Assembly: GCF_000429905.1 (NCBI RefSeq) | Contig: NZ_AUCT01000001.1 | Coordinates: 228,166 to 292,165, forward strand | Reading direction: 5' to 3' | DNA: 64,000 nt | Source of the DNA: Desulfatibacillum aliphaticivorans DSM 15576 | GTDB lineage: Bacteria > Desulfobacterota > Desulfobacteria > Desulfobacterales > Desulfatibacillaceae | In this document: positions 25,548 through 34,889 of the stretch, one piece after another | Position numbering within the stretch: the first letter of the stretch is position 1 | How the letters are laid out: each line of letters begins with the position of its first letter | Notes under the pieces: generated by a model | Seen by the model: only the letters and a program-made list of their open reading frames with translations | Database searches by the model: none | Told to the model about the DNA's origin: nothing | Position numbers and translations under genes: made by a program

Positions 25548-27104
25548 TTATTTGATCACGAGATCCCCAAAGTAGGGAAAGTTCATGACGTTGACGATGG
25601 GGTCGATGTCCAGATTGGACTTGCCGGCCCAGGACAGGTTCTGCCAATGCAGAGGCACGTAGGCGGCGTCGTCATACAGGATGCGTTCCACCTGTTTGAG
25701 GATCTGAGACCGCTTGGCCGGATCGGTTTCGCTCTGAGAGTCCAGAACAAGCTCGTCCACCTGGGGGTTGCAGTAGTTGCCGCTGTTGTACTGGCCGTAG
25801 CCGGTTTCCTTGTCGGGGCACATGCACAGGAACTCGGTGTAGTTGGCGGAGTCTTCGGTGTCGGAGTGCCAGCCGATCATCTGGATGTCAGCCACCTGGG
25901 CGTCGAATTCATCCCAGTATTGGGCTTTGGGCATGGTTTTGAGGTTCACTTTGATGTTGATCTTGGCCAGCATGGACACGATGGCTTCGGCGATTTTTTC
26001 GTCGTTTACGTACCGGTTGTTGGGGGCGATCATGGAGCAGGAAAAGCCATTTTCAAAACCGGCTTCCTTCATGAGGGTTTTGGCTTTTTCCAGGTCGTAA
26101 CGGGGAACCAGGGCGGGATCGTAACCGGCGAATCCCATGGGGCCCTGCTGGCCGGCGGCCAGGGCTTCGCCCTTCATGATCTTTTTCACGATGCCTTCGT
26201 TGTTGATGGCGTAAACGATGGCCTGACGCACCTTGCGGTTGGCGAATTCAGGGCGGCGTTTCTGGTTCAACTGCACGGTGATGATGCGGGAGCCGGCCAT
26301 GGTGGCCAACTGTACGCCTTTTTCCTTGCGGATGCGTTCGTAATCCTGGGGAGGCACGGGCATGATGAAGTCCACGTCCCCGGAAAGAAGGGCGGCCACG
26401 CGGGTGGCGTCGTTCTTGATGGGAGTCAGGACGATTTCATCGGCGTTGCCGGGGGAGGCTTTGTCCCAGTAGTCTGCAAAACGGGTGAACACGTTTTTCA
26501 CGCCTTGTTCCCGGTAGGTCACCTTGTAGGGGCCGGTGCCGGATTCGTTGGTCAGGGCAAAGGAGGGGCCGATTTTGACGATGGCGTCCTTGGGCTGGCC
26601 TTTTTCATCGGTTCCCGTGTAAAAAGCGGAATCCATGGGAAAAACATAGGTTGCCATGTTCAGAACCAGGGGATACGGCTTGGTGGTTTTCAAATCAACC
26701 ACATAGTCGCTCACAGCCACGGGGCCCGTAAAGGGATCGAACAGGGCTTTGTAGTCCTGGCTTTTTTTCAGGCGATCAATGGTAAAAACCACGTCCTTGG
26801 CCGTAAACTCGGCTCCGGAATGGAACTTGACGCCCTTGCGCAGATAAAAGCGCATGGTCAGGTCGTCGAGTCTTTCCCATTTTTCCGCCAAACGGGGTTC
26901 AATTTGCATATCCTTGGTCCAGCGCACCAACGGATCAAACACCATGTGGCTGTACTGCAGCATTCCGCCGGAAAGCTGAACATGGGGGTCTAACGAGACG
27001 GGGTCAGCATCCATGGCGAGCTTGAGGGTTTTGGCCTGAACCGTTGCACCGAACGCAAGCACGATGCACAGGGCCAGACACGCAGCGATTAAAATCTTTT
27101 TCAT
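25548..27104 (-). CDS. Periplasmic solute-binding protein, family 5 (OppA/DppA type)
   Basis: 518 residues from the ATG at 27104, chosen because AGGAGG lies just upstream and a clean signal peptide (MKKILIAACLALCIVLAFG...AKTL) follows; a longer frame from 27152 has none. SBP family 5 signatures: DADPVSLDPHVQ, RLAEKWERLDDLTMRFYLRKGVKF and FTAKDVVFTIDRL. It captures the substrate in the periplasm for the permease encoded downstream. No metal-ligand motif was seen, so peptide or another organic solute is likely. Confidence 0.93.
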   Translation of the reverse strand: MKKILIAACLALCIVLAFGATVQAKTLKLAMDADPVSLDPHVQLSGGMLQYSHMVFDPLVRWTKDMQIEPRLAEKWERLDDLTMRFYLRKGVKFHSGAEFTAKDVVFTIDRLKKSQDYKALFDPFTGPVAVSDYVVDLKTTKPYPLVLNMATYVFPMDSAFYTGTDEKGQPKDAIVKIGPSFALTNESGTGPYKVTYREQGVKNVFTRFADYWDKASPGNADEIVLTPIKNDATRVAALLSGDVDFIMPVPPQDYERIRKEKGVQLATMAGSRIITVQLNQKRRPEFANRKVRQAIVYAINNEGIVKKIMKGEALAAGQQGPMGFAGYDPALVPRYDLEKAKTLMKEAGFENGFSCSMIAPNNRYVNDEKIAEAIVSMLAKINIKVNLKTMPKAQYWDEFDAQVADIQMIGWHSDTEDSANYTEFLCMCPDKETGYGQYNSGNYCNPQVDELVLDSQSETDPAKRSQILKQVERILYDDAAYVPLHWQNLSWAGKSNLDIDPIVNVMNFPYFGDLVIK

Positions 27105-27519
27105 GGCAAACCTCCTGGTAATTGAGTTGTGGTCGGTTGAAAATCCAGGCATAGCCTCACTGCATTAAGGTTTAAATATGCTTTAATTTCAGCATTAAAC
27201 AGCTATTGACGCCCTCCCGTGGATCAACCGCCGCTGTGTTTAGACAATGTTAGGACAGGGGTCAAGGAAAAACGGCGCCTCGGGCTTTTATGTTGGTGAT
27301 GATTCTTATTTTCGCATTATACACATTAGAGAACTTCATGTAAACTTGTGTAAAAACCTCGAAAAAATTTTTGCGGGAAGTAAAAAAAATTGGGCGGAAG
27401 TTGAATAAGGCCGTTTTGCGGACGGAACGACGGAGCGTAACAATTGTGGACGCACTTGACAAGCGCCGACTATAGTCGAAAGGCCTAAATAAATCTCTGT
27501 TTTTTCTGGAACAGGCCAT
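27105..27519. other. Intergenic region upstream of the solute-binding protein gene
   Basis: 415 bases without a credible gene. Near 27162-27198 the heptamer GC(A/T)TTAA occurs three times (27162, 27180, 27192) in AT-rich sequence, upstream of the binding-protein gene, and may include its control region. The remainder is AT-rich and holds no recognisable RNA or repeat. A short open frame here (27262-27519) has no ribosome site and atypical composition. Confidence 0.4.
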
Positions 27520-28371
27520 TTATAATTCGTCTATGCAAACCCCTTGCTGCTCATCATTGCGGGCTTTTTTTCTAAAAGCCCAGGTCAGGACTTCCATGAC
27601 TTTCAGCATGCCTATGGGAGAAAGGCGATAGGCCCACCAAAGAATGCGGGCGTGCAGGGGAAAGACGATCACGGCTTTATTCTTTTTTGCGCCGGAAAGA
27701 ATCTTGTCCGCCGCCTTATCCGCCGAGCAGGCCCGGACAGGCAGCATGCCCAGCACATCCTGGACGTCCGCCTTTGCGGACTGGCAATTGGTGTACAGGG
27801 AGGTGTCCACCAAGCCGGGACAAACCACGGAAACCTTGACGCCCAGGGCCGCCGCCTCGGCCCTTAAGGAAAGGGAAAGCCCCACAGCGGCCTGTTTGGT
27901 CATGACGTACGCCGCCGTCACAGGCTGATAAATCAACCCGGCCATGGAAGCCGTGTTGACAATATGCCCGAAGCCCTGCCGAAGCATCACGGAATAAGCG
28001 GCCAGGGTTCCGTGCAATACGCCCATGACGTTTACCGCCATGAGCTTTTCCCACTGGCCCGGCGCCATGTCCCGAACTTCGCCCACCACAAGAATTCCGG
28101 CGTTGTTGAACATATAATCCAGACGGCCGTGCTTTTGCGCAACCTCTTCCACCAGGGCGTACACCGCGTCCTTGTCGGTCACATCCAGGGATGCGGCCTC
28201 GGCCTTTCCTCCTGCGGAGCGAATTTCTTCAACGACCCGGCTTGCATCATCAAAGGCTATGTCCGCTGCAATGACCTTTGCGCCCGCAGCCGCCAGCTTC
28301 CGGCAAAGGGATTCGCCCATGCCTGAGCCGCCGCCCGTGACGATGGCGACTTTATCCTTGAATTGGGTCAT
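27520..28371 (-). CDS. Short-chain dehydrogenase/reductase (classical SDR)
   Basis: 283 residues. NAD(P)-dependent oxidoreductase with Rossmann motif TGGGSGMG (residues 12-19), the NNAG motif (MFNNAGILV), active-site Ser in NTASMAG and the Y-x3-K in YVMTK. After the core, about 60 residues (KNKAVIVFPLHARILWWAYRLSP) form a hydrophobic C-terminal extension, typical of SDRs acting on lipophilic alcohols or acyl chains and possibly membrane-associated. Asp at the end of beta2 (AADIAF) favours NAD(H). Monocistronic. Substrate unknown. Confidence 0.88.
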   Translation of the reverse strand: MTQFKDKVAIVTGGGSGMGESLCRKLAAAGAKVIAADIAFDDASRVVEEIRSAGGKAEAASLDVTDKDAVYALVEEVAQKHGRLDYMFNNAGILVVGEVRDMAPGQWEKLMAVNVMGVLHGTLAAYSVMLRQGFGHIVNTASMAGLIYQPVTAAYVMTKQAAVGLSLSLRAEAAALGVKVSVVCPGLVDTSLYTNCQSAKADVQDVLGMLPVRACSADKAADKILSGAKKNKAVIVFPLHARILWWAYRLSPIGMLKVMEVLTWAFRKKARNDEQQGVCIDEL

Positions 28372-28466
28372 GGATCCTCTCCTTGGATTAGGAAGACGGA
28401 AAACGAGAAATAGTGACTATTTTTGACGCAAACTCCTTCACAATACACATCCGCAGCCAATCCGCA

Positions 28467-28590
28467 TGTTGGGTTCGAAGTCCAATAGCTCTTTAGGCGA
28501 TTGAAGGCGGAAAGCAGGACTTCTTAACCCAACCTACTATTTTTACTTGAAATGACGTAGATTGGGTAGAGCTTGCGAAACCCAACATAT
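28467..28590. repeat. Intergenic inverted repeat with TTGGGT/AACCCAA arms
   Basis: ATGTTGGGTT at the left and AACCCAACAT at the right enclose inner copies (AACCCAACCTAC and GTAGATTGGGTAGAG). Elements of this shape with GTAGGTTGGGT and AACCCAACAT are scattered between genes in many bacteria. No gene is seen in it. Confidence 0.55.
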
Positions 28591-28612
28591 CAACCGCCGC
28601 TACGCACCGGCA

Positions 28613-29203
28613 TTACTCCAGCCCCCTGGCGAATTTCTTAAACAGCCAAACAAGAGAAACAATGGCAACAACAAACCCGATCGACAAAACCCAAGTGAGC
28701 GGCAGGGTCGCAAACCCGGCGCCGATCAAAGGCGTGCAAGCGCCGACGTCCCATTCTGAAATCGTCCCCACGTTCCAGATCCGGCCCCAGGTGACGACAA
28801 TGAAGCAGAGAAGCAAGGCCAGCAGACCGGTTAAAAGCGCAGCCCCTCCCCCGGGCCTGAGCTTTTTCGCCTCATGGGCAAGCAAAAACCCAAAGGTAAA
28901 CATGGCCGGATACAGCAAAAAAACGTACAGGACCGTCCAAATCGGCAAACGCGAGGCGTCCAGCCAGTACATCCACATCCAGTCCGGCTGCAAGGCGTAG
29001 GCCGATACCGCAATGCCCATCCCCACCGCCGCATTGTAAGCCATGCCCCAACGATAATACGGGCTGCTTAACAAAGATCGGGCGCCGGACGGGGCGCCTG
29101 CAACTGCTTCGGCCGAACCGCCGGCCGCCAGGCGCTCCCCCGCCGCCATATGAAAAGCAACGCCCAGGGCTGTCGTCAACGTGGCATCCAAAGGTATTGT
29201 CAT
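28613..29203 (-). CDS. Predicted integral membrane protein of unknown function
   Basis: 196 residues from the ATG at 29203, which has AGGAGG upstream; the longer frame to 29410 runs through a non-coding repeat. About five membrane helices are visible (around YNAAVGMGIAVSAYAL, LPIWTVLYVFLLYPAMFTFGFLLAH, ALLTGLLALLLCFIVVTWG, LIGAGFATLPLTWVLSIGFVVAIVSLVWLF). No family is recognised. It is divergent from a TetR gene whose putative operator lies between them, so it may be the regulator's target. Confidence 0.7.
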   Translation of the reverse strand: MTIPLDATLTTALGVAFHMAAGERLAAGGSAEAVAGAPSGARSLLSSPYYRWGMAYNAAVGMGIAVSAYALQPDWMWMYWLDASRLPIWTVLYVFLLYPAMFTFGFLLAHEAKKLRPGGGAALLTGLLALLLCFIVVTWGRIWNVGTISEWDVGACTPLIGAGFATLPLTWVLSIGFVVAIVSLVWLFKKFARGLE

Positions 29204-29333
29204 GATCTCCCCTCCTGATTTACCCACGAAAATTAAACGTGTCAGCAAAACTGCCATGGTCGAAAAGAAATAAATGAAACCGGTCCATACGTGCGCGTCT
29301 ACGAACTGCCTTAAAGCGAAAGCCGATGAGTCT

Positions 29334-29447
29334 TCGTCCCTTCCCCCCTGGCGGGGGAAGGACAGGATGGGGGGGGAACTATCTGAAAAGGCGCAACATA
29401 TCACCCCCACCCTAACCCTCCCCCGTCAAGGGGGAGGGAATTTTTTC
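29334..29447. repeat. Intergenic repeat with CCCCC-rich dyads
   Basis: Two imperfect hairpins, CCCTTCCCCCCTGGCGGGGG (29338 region) and CCCTCCCCCGTCAAGGGGGA (29417 region), flank CACCCCCACCCTAACCC. This is the form of a widespread bacterial intergenic element. Non-coding. Confidence 0.5.
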
Positions 29448-29529
29448 GCCCCATTCCGCTGCTGAAAGTCTTATCGCCCGCATCTATGGCAATGGCGCCA
29501 GCCGTCACTGGAACATACTTCAAACAATT

Positions 29530-29549
29530 TTGGTACGAGCTTGTACCAA
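29530..29549. promoter_or_regulatory. 20-base operator palindrome for the divergent TetR regulator
   Basis: TTGGTACGAGCTTGTACCAA is a 20-base dyad with a single mismatched pair. It sits between the divergent membrane-protein gene and the TetR gene, 53 bases before the TetR ATG, the usual place for autoregulation. Confidence 0.6.
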
Positions 29550-29601
29550 GTTTAACCAAGTTTGCGTTGCAAAGTCAAGAACATTTTGCCATGGTGCGAT
29601 T

Positions 29602-30273
29602 ATGACAACATCTCCGGTACGACCATATTTAGGCAAATCCGCCGAGGAGCGCATACAGGGGCGCCGCCGCCTGTTGATGGATACGGCCTTTGAATTGCTG
29701 GCCTCCGACGGCTGGCGCCAAGCGACCATCGACAAAATCTGCAGGCAGGCAAAGTTGAACAAGCGCTATTTTTACGAGAGCTTTCCGGGCTTGGATGAGC
29801 TTGCGGCCGCGGTGGTGGACGAGCTGGCCCAGGGGCTTTTGGAGCAGGGTTTTCAGGCGGTTCAAGAGGCTTGGGAGGAAGGATTGTCCACGGATGACCT
29901 GGCTCGCAAGGCCATTGCAGCCGTGGTGGAGTACGTCACGGACGACCCGCGCAGGGCGCGTGTTTTATTCACGGAAGTTGCAGCCAGCCCCCAGGCCATG
30001 GCCCATCGCAAAGCCACGATCCATGGCCTTGCAAAGGCCCTGTCCGCCTACGGGCACGAGCATCATAACGCCCAGGGGGAAGAGGATCCCTTGGACATTC
30101 TGGCCTCCGCATTGCTGATCGGAGGAAGCATGGAGGCGGTTCTCACCTGGCTTGACGGCAATATCGCCATGTCCCGGGAGCAGTTCATCGACGATCTGGC
30201 GGCCTTATGGGTGTTCGCCGGAGACGGCGCCGCGGCCCGGGCCAAAGCACGGCAAAAAAAAGGGATAACCTGA
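29602..30273 (+). CDS. TetR-family transcriptional regulator
   Basis: 223 residues from the ATG at 29602; a frame from 29530 overlaps the operator and is unlikely. The N-terminal helix-turn-helix is LLMDTAFELLASDGWRQATIDKICRQAKLNKRYFYESF (given here as landmarks DGWRQATIDKI and LNKRYFYESF). The C-terminal ligand domain is family-variable. A repressor likely responding to a small hydrophobic ligand; probable target is itself and the divergent membrane protein. Confidence 0.85.
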   Translation: MTTSPVRPYLGKSAEERIQGRRRLLMDTAFELLASDGWRQATIDKICRQAKLNKRYFYESFPGLDELAAAVVDELAQGLLEQGFQAVQEAWEEGLSTDDLARKAIAAVVEYVTDDPRRARVLFTEVAASPQAMAHRKATIHGLAKALSAYGHEHHNAQGEEDPLDILASALLIGGSMEAVLTWLDGNIAMSREQFIDDLAALWVFAGDGAAARAKARQKKGIT

Positions 30274-30383
30274 TCGGCCGCCCCTTTCAATCTTTATTCA
30301 ATGCCTTAAAACGCTGCTTTGCCGTCGCGCAGGAACTGTAAAATACGCAGAGACCGCTTCTACAGGGCGATACTCAGGACTTT

Positions 30384-31928
30384 TCACTCTTCCGTCATTT
30401 TCCAGACGACTTCATACAACTCATTGCGGCGGCTTTGCAGGTTCCGCACGCTTCCCTGCTGGCGCAGTTCCTTGAGCAGGTCAAGATCCAAATCCACCAT
30501 CAGGGTCATTTCGGTGTTCGGCGTAGCCTCGGCGGCTATGGCGTCGTGGGGAAAGGCAAAGTCGGACGGCGTGAAGACGGCGGACTGGGAGTATTGGATG
30601 TCCATGTTTTCCACCTTGGGCAGGTTGCCCACGCTGCCTGAAATGGCCACATAACACTCATTTTCGATGGCCCGGGCCTGGGCGCATCTTCGGACCCGCA
30701 AATAGGCGTTTTTCGTGTCCGTCAAAAACGGCACAAGCAGCAGGGTCATGCCCTTGTCGGCAAGATTGCGTGAAAGCTCGGGAAACTCCACATCATAGCA
30801 AATAAGGACCCCGATTTTCCCAAGGTCCGTATCGAAAATTTTCAATTGATCCCCGCCCTTTAAGCCCCAATACTGGGACTCGTCCGGCGTGATGTGCAAT
30901 TTGTACTGGGCGTCCCATGTTCCGTCCCGCCGGCAGACGAAAGCCACGTTATACAGGAAGTCGTCCCGAAGCTCGGGCATGCTGCCCGTCACAATATTGA
31001 TGTTGTAGGTGATTGCCATGTTAACAAAAGCCATGCGGATTTCCTCGGTATATTCGGAAAGGGATCGCATGGCTTCCGCCGGATTTTCCTGGTTGAAATT
31101 TTTTAAAAGCGGGGCATTAACCAACTCGGGAAATAAGACGATGTCGGAATTATAGCCGGCCACCGCATCCACGAAAAACTCGGCTTGATGCAAAAAGTCC
31201 TCCACTTTGTCAAAGGGCCTCATCTGCCACTGCACCACCCCGATGCGCGGATAGGACTTTCTGCCGCCGAACAGTTTCTGCTTTTTTTCGTAGTAGATAT
31301 TGTTCCATTCCATCAACACCCCGTAAGAGTCCGACTGGGCGTCTTCCGGAATATAATTCTTCATTATTTTCTTTATGTGAAAATCATTGAGCAACTGAAA
31401 GGATAAAACCGGATCGTAGATTTCATTGTCCTTCACCTTTTGGATGTAGGCTGCCGGCGTCATGTCATGGGAGTGCTTCCCATAACCGGGAATCCTGCCG
31501 CCGAAAATGATGCTTTTCAAATTCAGGGTTTCGCAAAGCTCTTTGCGGGCGTCATACAGGCGCCGGCCCAGGCGAAGGCCGCGATAATCAGGATCCACAA
31601 AGATGTCCACGCCGTAGAGGGCGTCCCCTTCGGGTTCATGGGCCGACATCTCTCCGCCCTTGACGACGTCCTCATAAGTATGCCGCCTGTTTTCAAACGC
31701 CTCGGCGTTGACCAGAATGGCAAGGGCCGCCCCCACCACCTTGCCGTTATCCTCGATGCAAATCTGGCCTTCCGGAAATTGCTTGATCAAGGCGCCGAAC
31801 TCTTCCGGCTCCCAGGCGCCGCCCATTCCTTTATAGACCCGATCCATGATACGTTTGATATCCGCGTAGTCCTTATCTTTCAGGCCCCTGAGTATAAACT
31901 TGTGTTCCTGCTGCTCCGTATCATTCAT
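30384..31928 (-). CDS. Fusion of GNAT acetyltransferase and carbon-nitrogen hydrolase
   Basis: 514 residues in two domains. Residues about 10-200 are a GNAT domain (DPDYRGLRLGRRLYDARKEL is the acetyl-CoA loop). Residues about 225-500 are a nitrilase-superfamily amidohydrolase with the Glu-Lys-Cys triad: Glu in LFPELVNAP, Lys in YKLHITPDE, Cys in LICYDVEFPE. This two-domain architecture is a known bacterial family with unproven substrate; it presumably couples acetyl transfer and amide hydrolysis. The frame is intact across the junction. Single gene between TetR and a BKACE-family gene. Confidence 0.9.
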   Translation of the reverse strand: MNDTEQQEHKFILRGLKDKDYADIKRIMDRVYKGMGGAWEPEEFGALIKQFPEGQICIEDNGKVVGAALAILVNAEAFENRRHTYEDVVKGGEMSAHEPEGDALYGVDIFVDPDYRGLRLGRRLYDARKELCETLNLKSIIFGGRIPGYGKHSHDMTPAAYIQKVKDNEIYDPVLSFQLLNDFHIKKIMKNYIPEDAQSDSYGVLMEWNNIYYEKKQKLFGGRKSYPRIGVVQWQMRPFDKVEDFLHQAEFFVDAVAGYNSDIVLFPELVNAPLLKNFNQENPAEAMRSLSEYTEEIRMAFVNMAITYNINIVTGSMPELRDDFLYNVAFVCRRDGTWDAQYKLHITPDESQYWGLKGGDQLKIFDTDLGKIGVLICYDVEFPELSRNLADKGMTLLLVPFLTDTKNAYLRVRRCAQARAIENECYVAISGSVGNLPKVENMDIQYSQSAVFTPSDFAFPHDAIAAEATPNTEMTLMVDLDLDLLKELRQQGSVRNLQSRRNELYEVVWKMTEE

Positions 31929-32158
31929 AATAGATCCATGCCTTTATTGTTTGAGCCGGGATTATTCTTTCAGCCAATCCGAAAGAGACACGCTCCTATC
32001 ATCTCTTCAGGGCCGAAACAATTCAAAACATTCTATCTGATTAAAGCCTGCCAAAAAAAATCAAAGAGGAAACCGCCGGATGGATTTGCATGGGGAGCGG
32101 AGGGTTAGGCTAAGCATCCTTTTGCCGTCCCCCCGCTCCCGGAGTATTGCTTAAACCC

Positions 32159-33082
32159 TTAAAACGCCACTTTGTCGCGGCCTTTGAGCTGAAGAATTTC
32201 GCGGGTTTCGTCCGGGGTGTAAGGCTCGTACCCGAACTCCTTGGCGATGCGGATCATTTTTTCCACCAACTGGGCGTTATTGGTCGCCATTTCGCCGGGG
32301 GCTAGCCACAGGTTGTCTTCCAGGCCCACGCGCACGCCGCCGCCAAGCAGCATGGAAGTGGTCCCCATGGCGAATTCGTTTCTGCCCGCAGCGATGGTGG
32401 AGAACATGCACTTATCGCCGAACAGGGACTGGGCCGTCTGCTTCATGTGCAGCAAATGGGGAATGGTGGAGGCGATGCCGCCCAGAATCCCCATGACAAA
32501 CTGGACGTACACGGGATTTTTAAGCTGCCGGGTCTGAAAGTAATAATGGGCGTTGTGCAGATGGCCCACGTCGTAGGCTTCCAGCTCCGGCTTGGTTCCG
32601 GCCTCGCCCATGATCTTGAAAACCATGTCCAGGTCGCTGAAGGTGTTCTTGAATATAAAATCCCTGGAGCCTTCCAGGTAGACTTTCTCCCACTCGTATT
32701 TCCATTCCGTGAATTTTTCCGCCACGGGAAAGAGCGCGAAATTGATGGACCCCAGGTTGCAGGAGGCCAGCTCGGGCTTGTATTTGGGAACGGCCGCCAG
32801 ACGCTGCTCCACGGTCATGTTGATGCCGCCGCCGGTGGTGATGCAAACGACGCCGTCGCACCGGGCGTTGATGGAGGAAACGATCTCGCCCATGACGTCC
32901 AGATCGCCGGTGGGCATGCCGTTTTCCGGGTCCCGTGCGTGGACGTGCACGGTGGAGGCGCCGGCCTTGACGGCGTCCACGGCCTGATCCGCGATGTCCT
33001 TGGGCTTGATGGGCAGATAGGGAGCCATGGTGGGGGTGTGGATGGCTCCGGTTACAGCGCAATTGAGAATGAATTTGGGCAT
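32159..33082 (-). CDS. BKACE-family beta-keto acid cleavage enzyme
   Basis: 307 residues from the ATG at 33082; the 18 upstream residues of the longer frame would enter the preceding gap and lack conservation. A DUF849/BKACE TIM barrel: these Zn-enzymes cleave a beta-keto acid with acetyl-CoA to give acetoacetate plus a CoA ester, as Kce does in lysine fermentation. The metal-binding H-V-H-A-R-D motif (STVHVHARDPENG) and the CITTGGGI and GVRVGLEDN motifs are present. It follows the cyclase-family gene by 20 bases on the same strand, suggesting a two-gene operon. The keto acid is not known. Confidence 0.88.
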   Translation of the reverse strand: MPKFILNCAVTGAIHTPTMAPYLPIKPKDIADQAVDAVKAGASTVHVHARDPENGMPTGDLDVMGEIVSSINARCDGVVCITTGGGINMTVEQRLAAVPKYKPELASCNLGSINFALFPVAEKFTEWKYEWEKVYLEGSRDFIFKNTFSDLDMVFKIMGEAGTKPELEAYDVGHLHNAHYYFQTRQLKNPVYVQFVMGILGGIASTIPHLLHMKQTAQSLFGDKCMFSTIAAGRNEFAMGTTSMLLGGGVRVGLEDNLWLAPGEMATNNAQLVEKMIRIAKEFGYEPYTPDETREILQLKGRDKVAF

Positions 33083-33102
33083 GATGGGGGCCTTTCTTTG
33101 GG

Positions 33103-33882
33103 TTAGTCTTCTACTATGGCTACGGGACGGGTCCACCCGCCGGAAGCGCCGGTTATCTTTATGGGAAAGCAGGCCACCTTGAATCCGTGGGGCCGGGGGA
33201 TTTTATCCAGATTGGTCAGTTTTTCCATGTGGCAGTAGCCCATTTCAATGCCTGCAAAATGAGCTTCCCAGATGACGGCGGGGTCGCCTTTTTCCTTGAA
33301 CTCCTGGGCCAGAAACGGCAGGGGCCGGTCCCAGGACCAGGCGTCGATGCCCACCACTTTCACGCCCCTCTCGCAGAGATAGAGGGTGGACTCGCGGGTC
33401 ATGCCCGCGCCCTTGACCAGATAGTCAATCTTCCCCCAATAGGCGTCCGCGCCGGTGCGCACCAGGACGATGTCCAGGGGCTTGAGGGTGTAATCGATGC
33501 GCTTCAACTCCGCTTCCACGTCCCCGGCGGTAATGCGTTCTCCGTCCGCCTTGTGGGCGAAATCCAAGAGCACGCCGTCCTGAAAGCACCATTCCAAGGG
33601 CACTTCGTCGATGGTCAGGGCCTTTTTGCCGTTATCCATAGTGGGATGGTAATGGTACGGAGCGTCCAGATGGGTGCCTGAATGGGTGGTCAGTTGCACA
33701 AATTCCACGGCCCAACCCAGGCCCTTGGGTAGTTGGTTCTTTTTCAGGCCGGGGAAGAAGGTTTCCATCTGGTCCGCGCCCATGGCGTGGTCGATGAAAT
33801 CCACCTTGGGAATCATCATTTCAGGGTCGGACGGCAGACCGGTTTCAATGGCTATGGATAAATCAATGAATGTTTGTCCCAT
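33103..33882 (-). CDS. Cyclase-family metal-dependent hydrolase (kynurenine-formamidase-like)
   Basis: 259 residues. The metal-binding motif H-x-G-T-H-x-D-x-P (HSGTHLDAPYHYHP, about residues 66-79) defines the cyclase/KynB family, Zn- or Mn-dependent hydrolases of cyclic or formyl amides. The C-terminal KGDPAVIWEAHFAGIEMGY and FKVACFPIKITGASGGWTRPVA segments are typical. It is longer than KynB (about 210) and matches other anaerobe members. With the BKACE enzyme it may form a short catabolic module; the substrate is unknown. Confidence 0.85.
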   Translation of the reverse strand: MGQTFIDLSIAIETGLPSDPEMMIPKVDFIDHAMGADQMETFFPGLKKNQLPKGLGWAVEFVQLTTHSGTHLDAPYHYHPTMDNGKKALTIDEVPLEWCFQDGVLLDFAHKADGERITAGDVEAELKRIDYTLKPLDIVLVRTGADAYWGKIDYLVKGAGMTRESTLYLCERGVKVVGIDAWSWDRPLPFLAQEFKEKGDPAVIWEAHFAGIEMGYCHMEKLTNLDKIPRPHGFKVACFPIKITGASGGWTRPVAIVED

Positions 33883-34110
33883 AATTCGCCTCGCTATGGT
33901 TATAGGTGTGGGGAGTCCAGGGCCTTATGATGCCTGCATAGTACCCCTGAAAGGCTTTTGAGAGCAAGCTTACACCGGATGATTTTGCACGCCGCCCTTG
34001 CAAAATCTCTTAAAATGGAGTTATTCTACCACCGTACAGCAGCAGGCGCAGTCAATGAGTAAAATGTGTTCTTTAACTCTTTATGCTTACGCGGAAAAGG
34101 AATCTTGTCT

Positions 34111-34590
34111 ATGAAATTGACCGCAAAAGAAGTTATGTCCAAGGAATATGAAACCATCTCTCTGGACGCCCCTGTGATGGAGGCGGTGGAACGCATTCTA
34201 AAAGGCAAGGTGCGCGAGTCGGGGTTCAGAACCATCAGCCTGATGGTGACGGACTCCATGGGCAGGCTGGCCGGCGTGATATCCATGCTGGACATCCTCT
34301 ACCATGTGCGCCCTCCTTTCTTCAATTACATGGCCGACAACGCAGGCATGGACATGGACGATGTCTCCCTGTACATCGACAGATTCAAAGGCCTCAGCGT
34401 CAAGCATGTGATGACCATTCAGACTTCCGGCGCCTACCCGGAAGAAAACATCCTGCCTCTTATCGACCAGATGGTGCGTAAAAAAGTCCGCCGCCTTCCG
34501 GTTTTGGAAGACGGCATTCTGGTTGGAGTCGTGTACATTACGGAAGTCTATCGCAAGATCTGCCAGGAATGGCTGGGAGCGGAGCTTTAA
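34111..34590 (+). CDS. CBS-pair protein (first of two paralogues)
   Basis: 159 residues from the ATG at 34111, preferred because AAAGGAA is upstream and because it aligns end to end with the paralogue at 35203. Two CBS motifs form a Bateman module (residues about 8-60 and 92-150), which normally binds adenosyl nucleotides and senses energy state. No catalytic or transport domain is attached. The linker YMADNAGMDMDDVSLYIDRF is nearly identical in both copies. It is followed by a strong terminator, so it is transcribed alone. Confidence 0.9.
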   Translation: MKLTAKEVMSKEYETISLDAPVMEAVERILKGKVRESGFRTISLMVTDSMGRLAGVISMLDILYHVRPPFFNYMADNAGMDMDDVSLYIDRFKGLSVKHVMTIQTSGAYPEENILPLIDQMVRKKVRRLPVLEDGILVGVVYITEVYRKICQEWLGAEL

Positions 34591-34608
34591 TCCCTATCCA
34601 AAAATGAA

Positions 34609-34656
34609 AGGCGCGGGGAGGGCTTGATTCAAGAAGCCCTTCCCGCGCCTTTTTTA
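34609..34656 (+). terminator. Intrinsic terminator after the first CBS gene
   Basis: Stem AGGCGCGGGGAGGGCTT (34609-34625) pairs with AAGCCCTTCCCGCGCCT (34634-34650) apart from one G-T, followed by a T-run. Confidence 0.92.
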
Positions 34657-34889
34657 TTGTTCGCTTTATTATTGGAGCCCTTGCCGGGATGACGGTCCGG
34701 GCCGCAGCCGATAATGGGGCCTGGCAGAGCAGTATCCTGCATAGGCGCGCCAGCGCAGTTGGAGCGGCCTTTAGCGTGATGGAAACCATCAATCTCCTGC
34801 GGACGAAAGCCCTTTCCAAAACCAAATAAAAACATGAATTCAAGCGGGTTCGTTCGCCCGCCAACCACATCCAGTTTCTGCATTCTTTC

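Noticed and set aside
27262..27519. 85-codon frame before the SDR gene
   Set aside because: No ribosome site, basic unusual composition, and it lies in AT-rich intergenic DNA.
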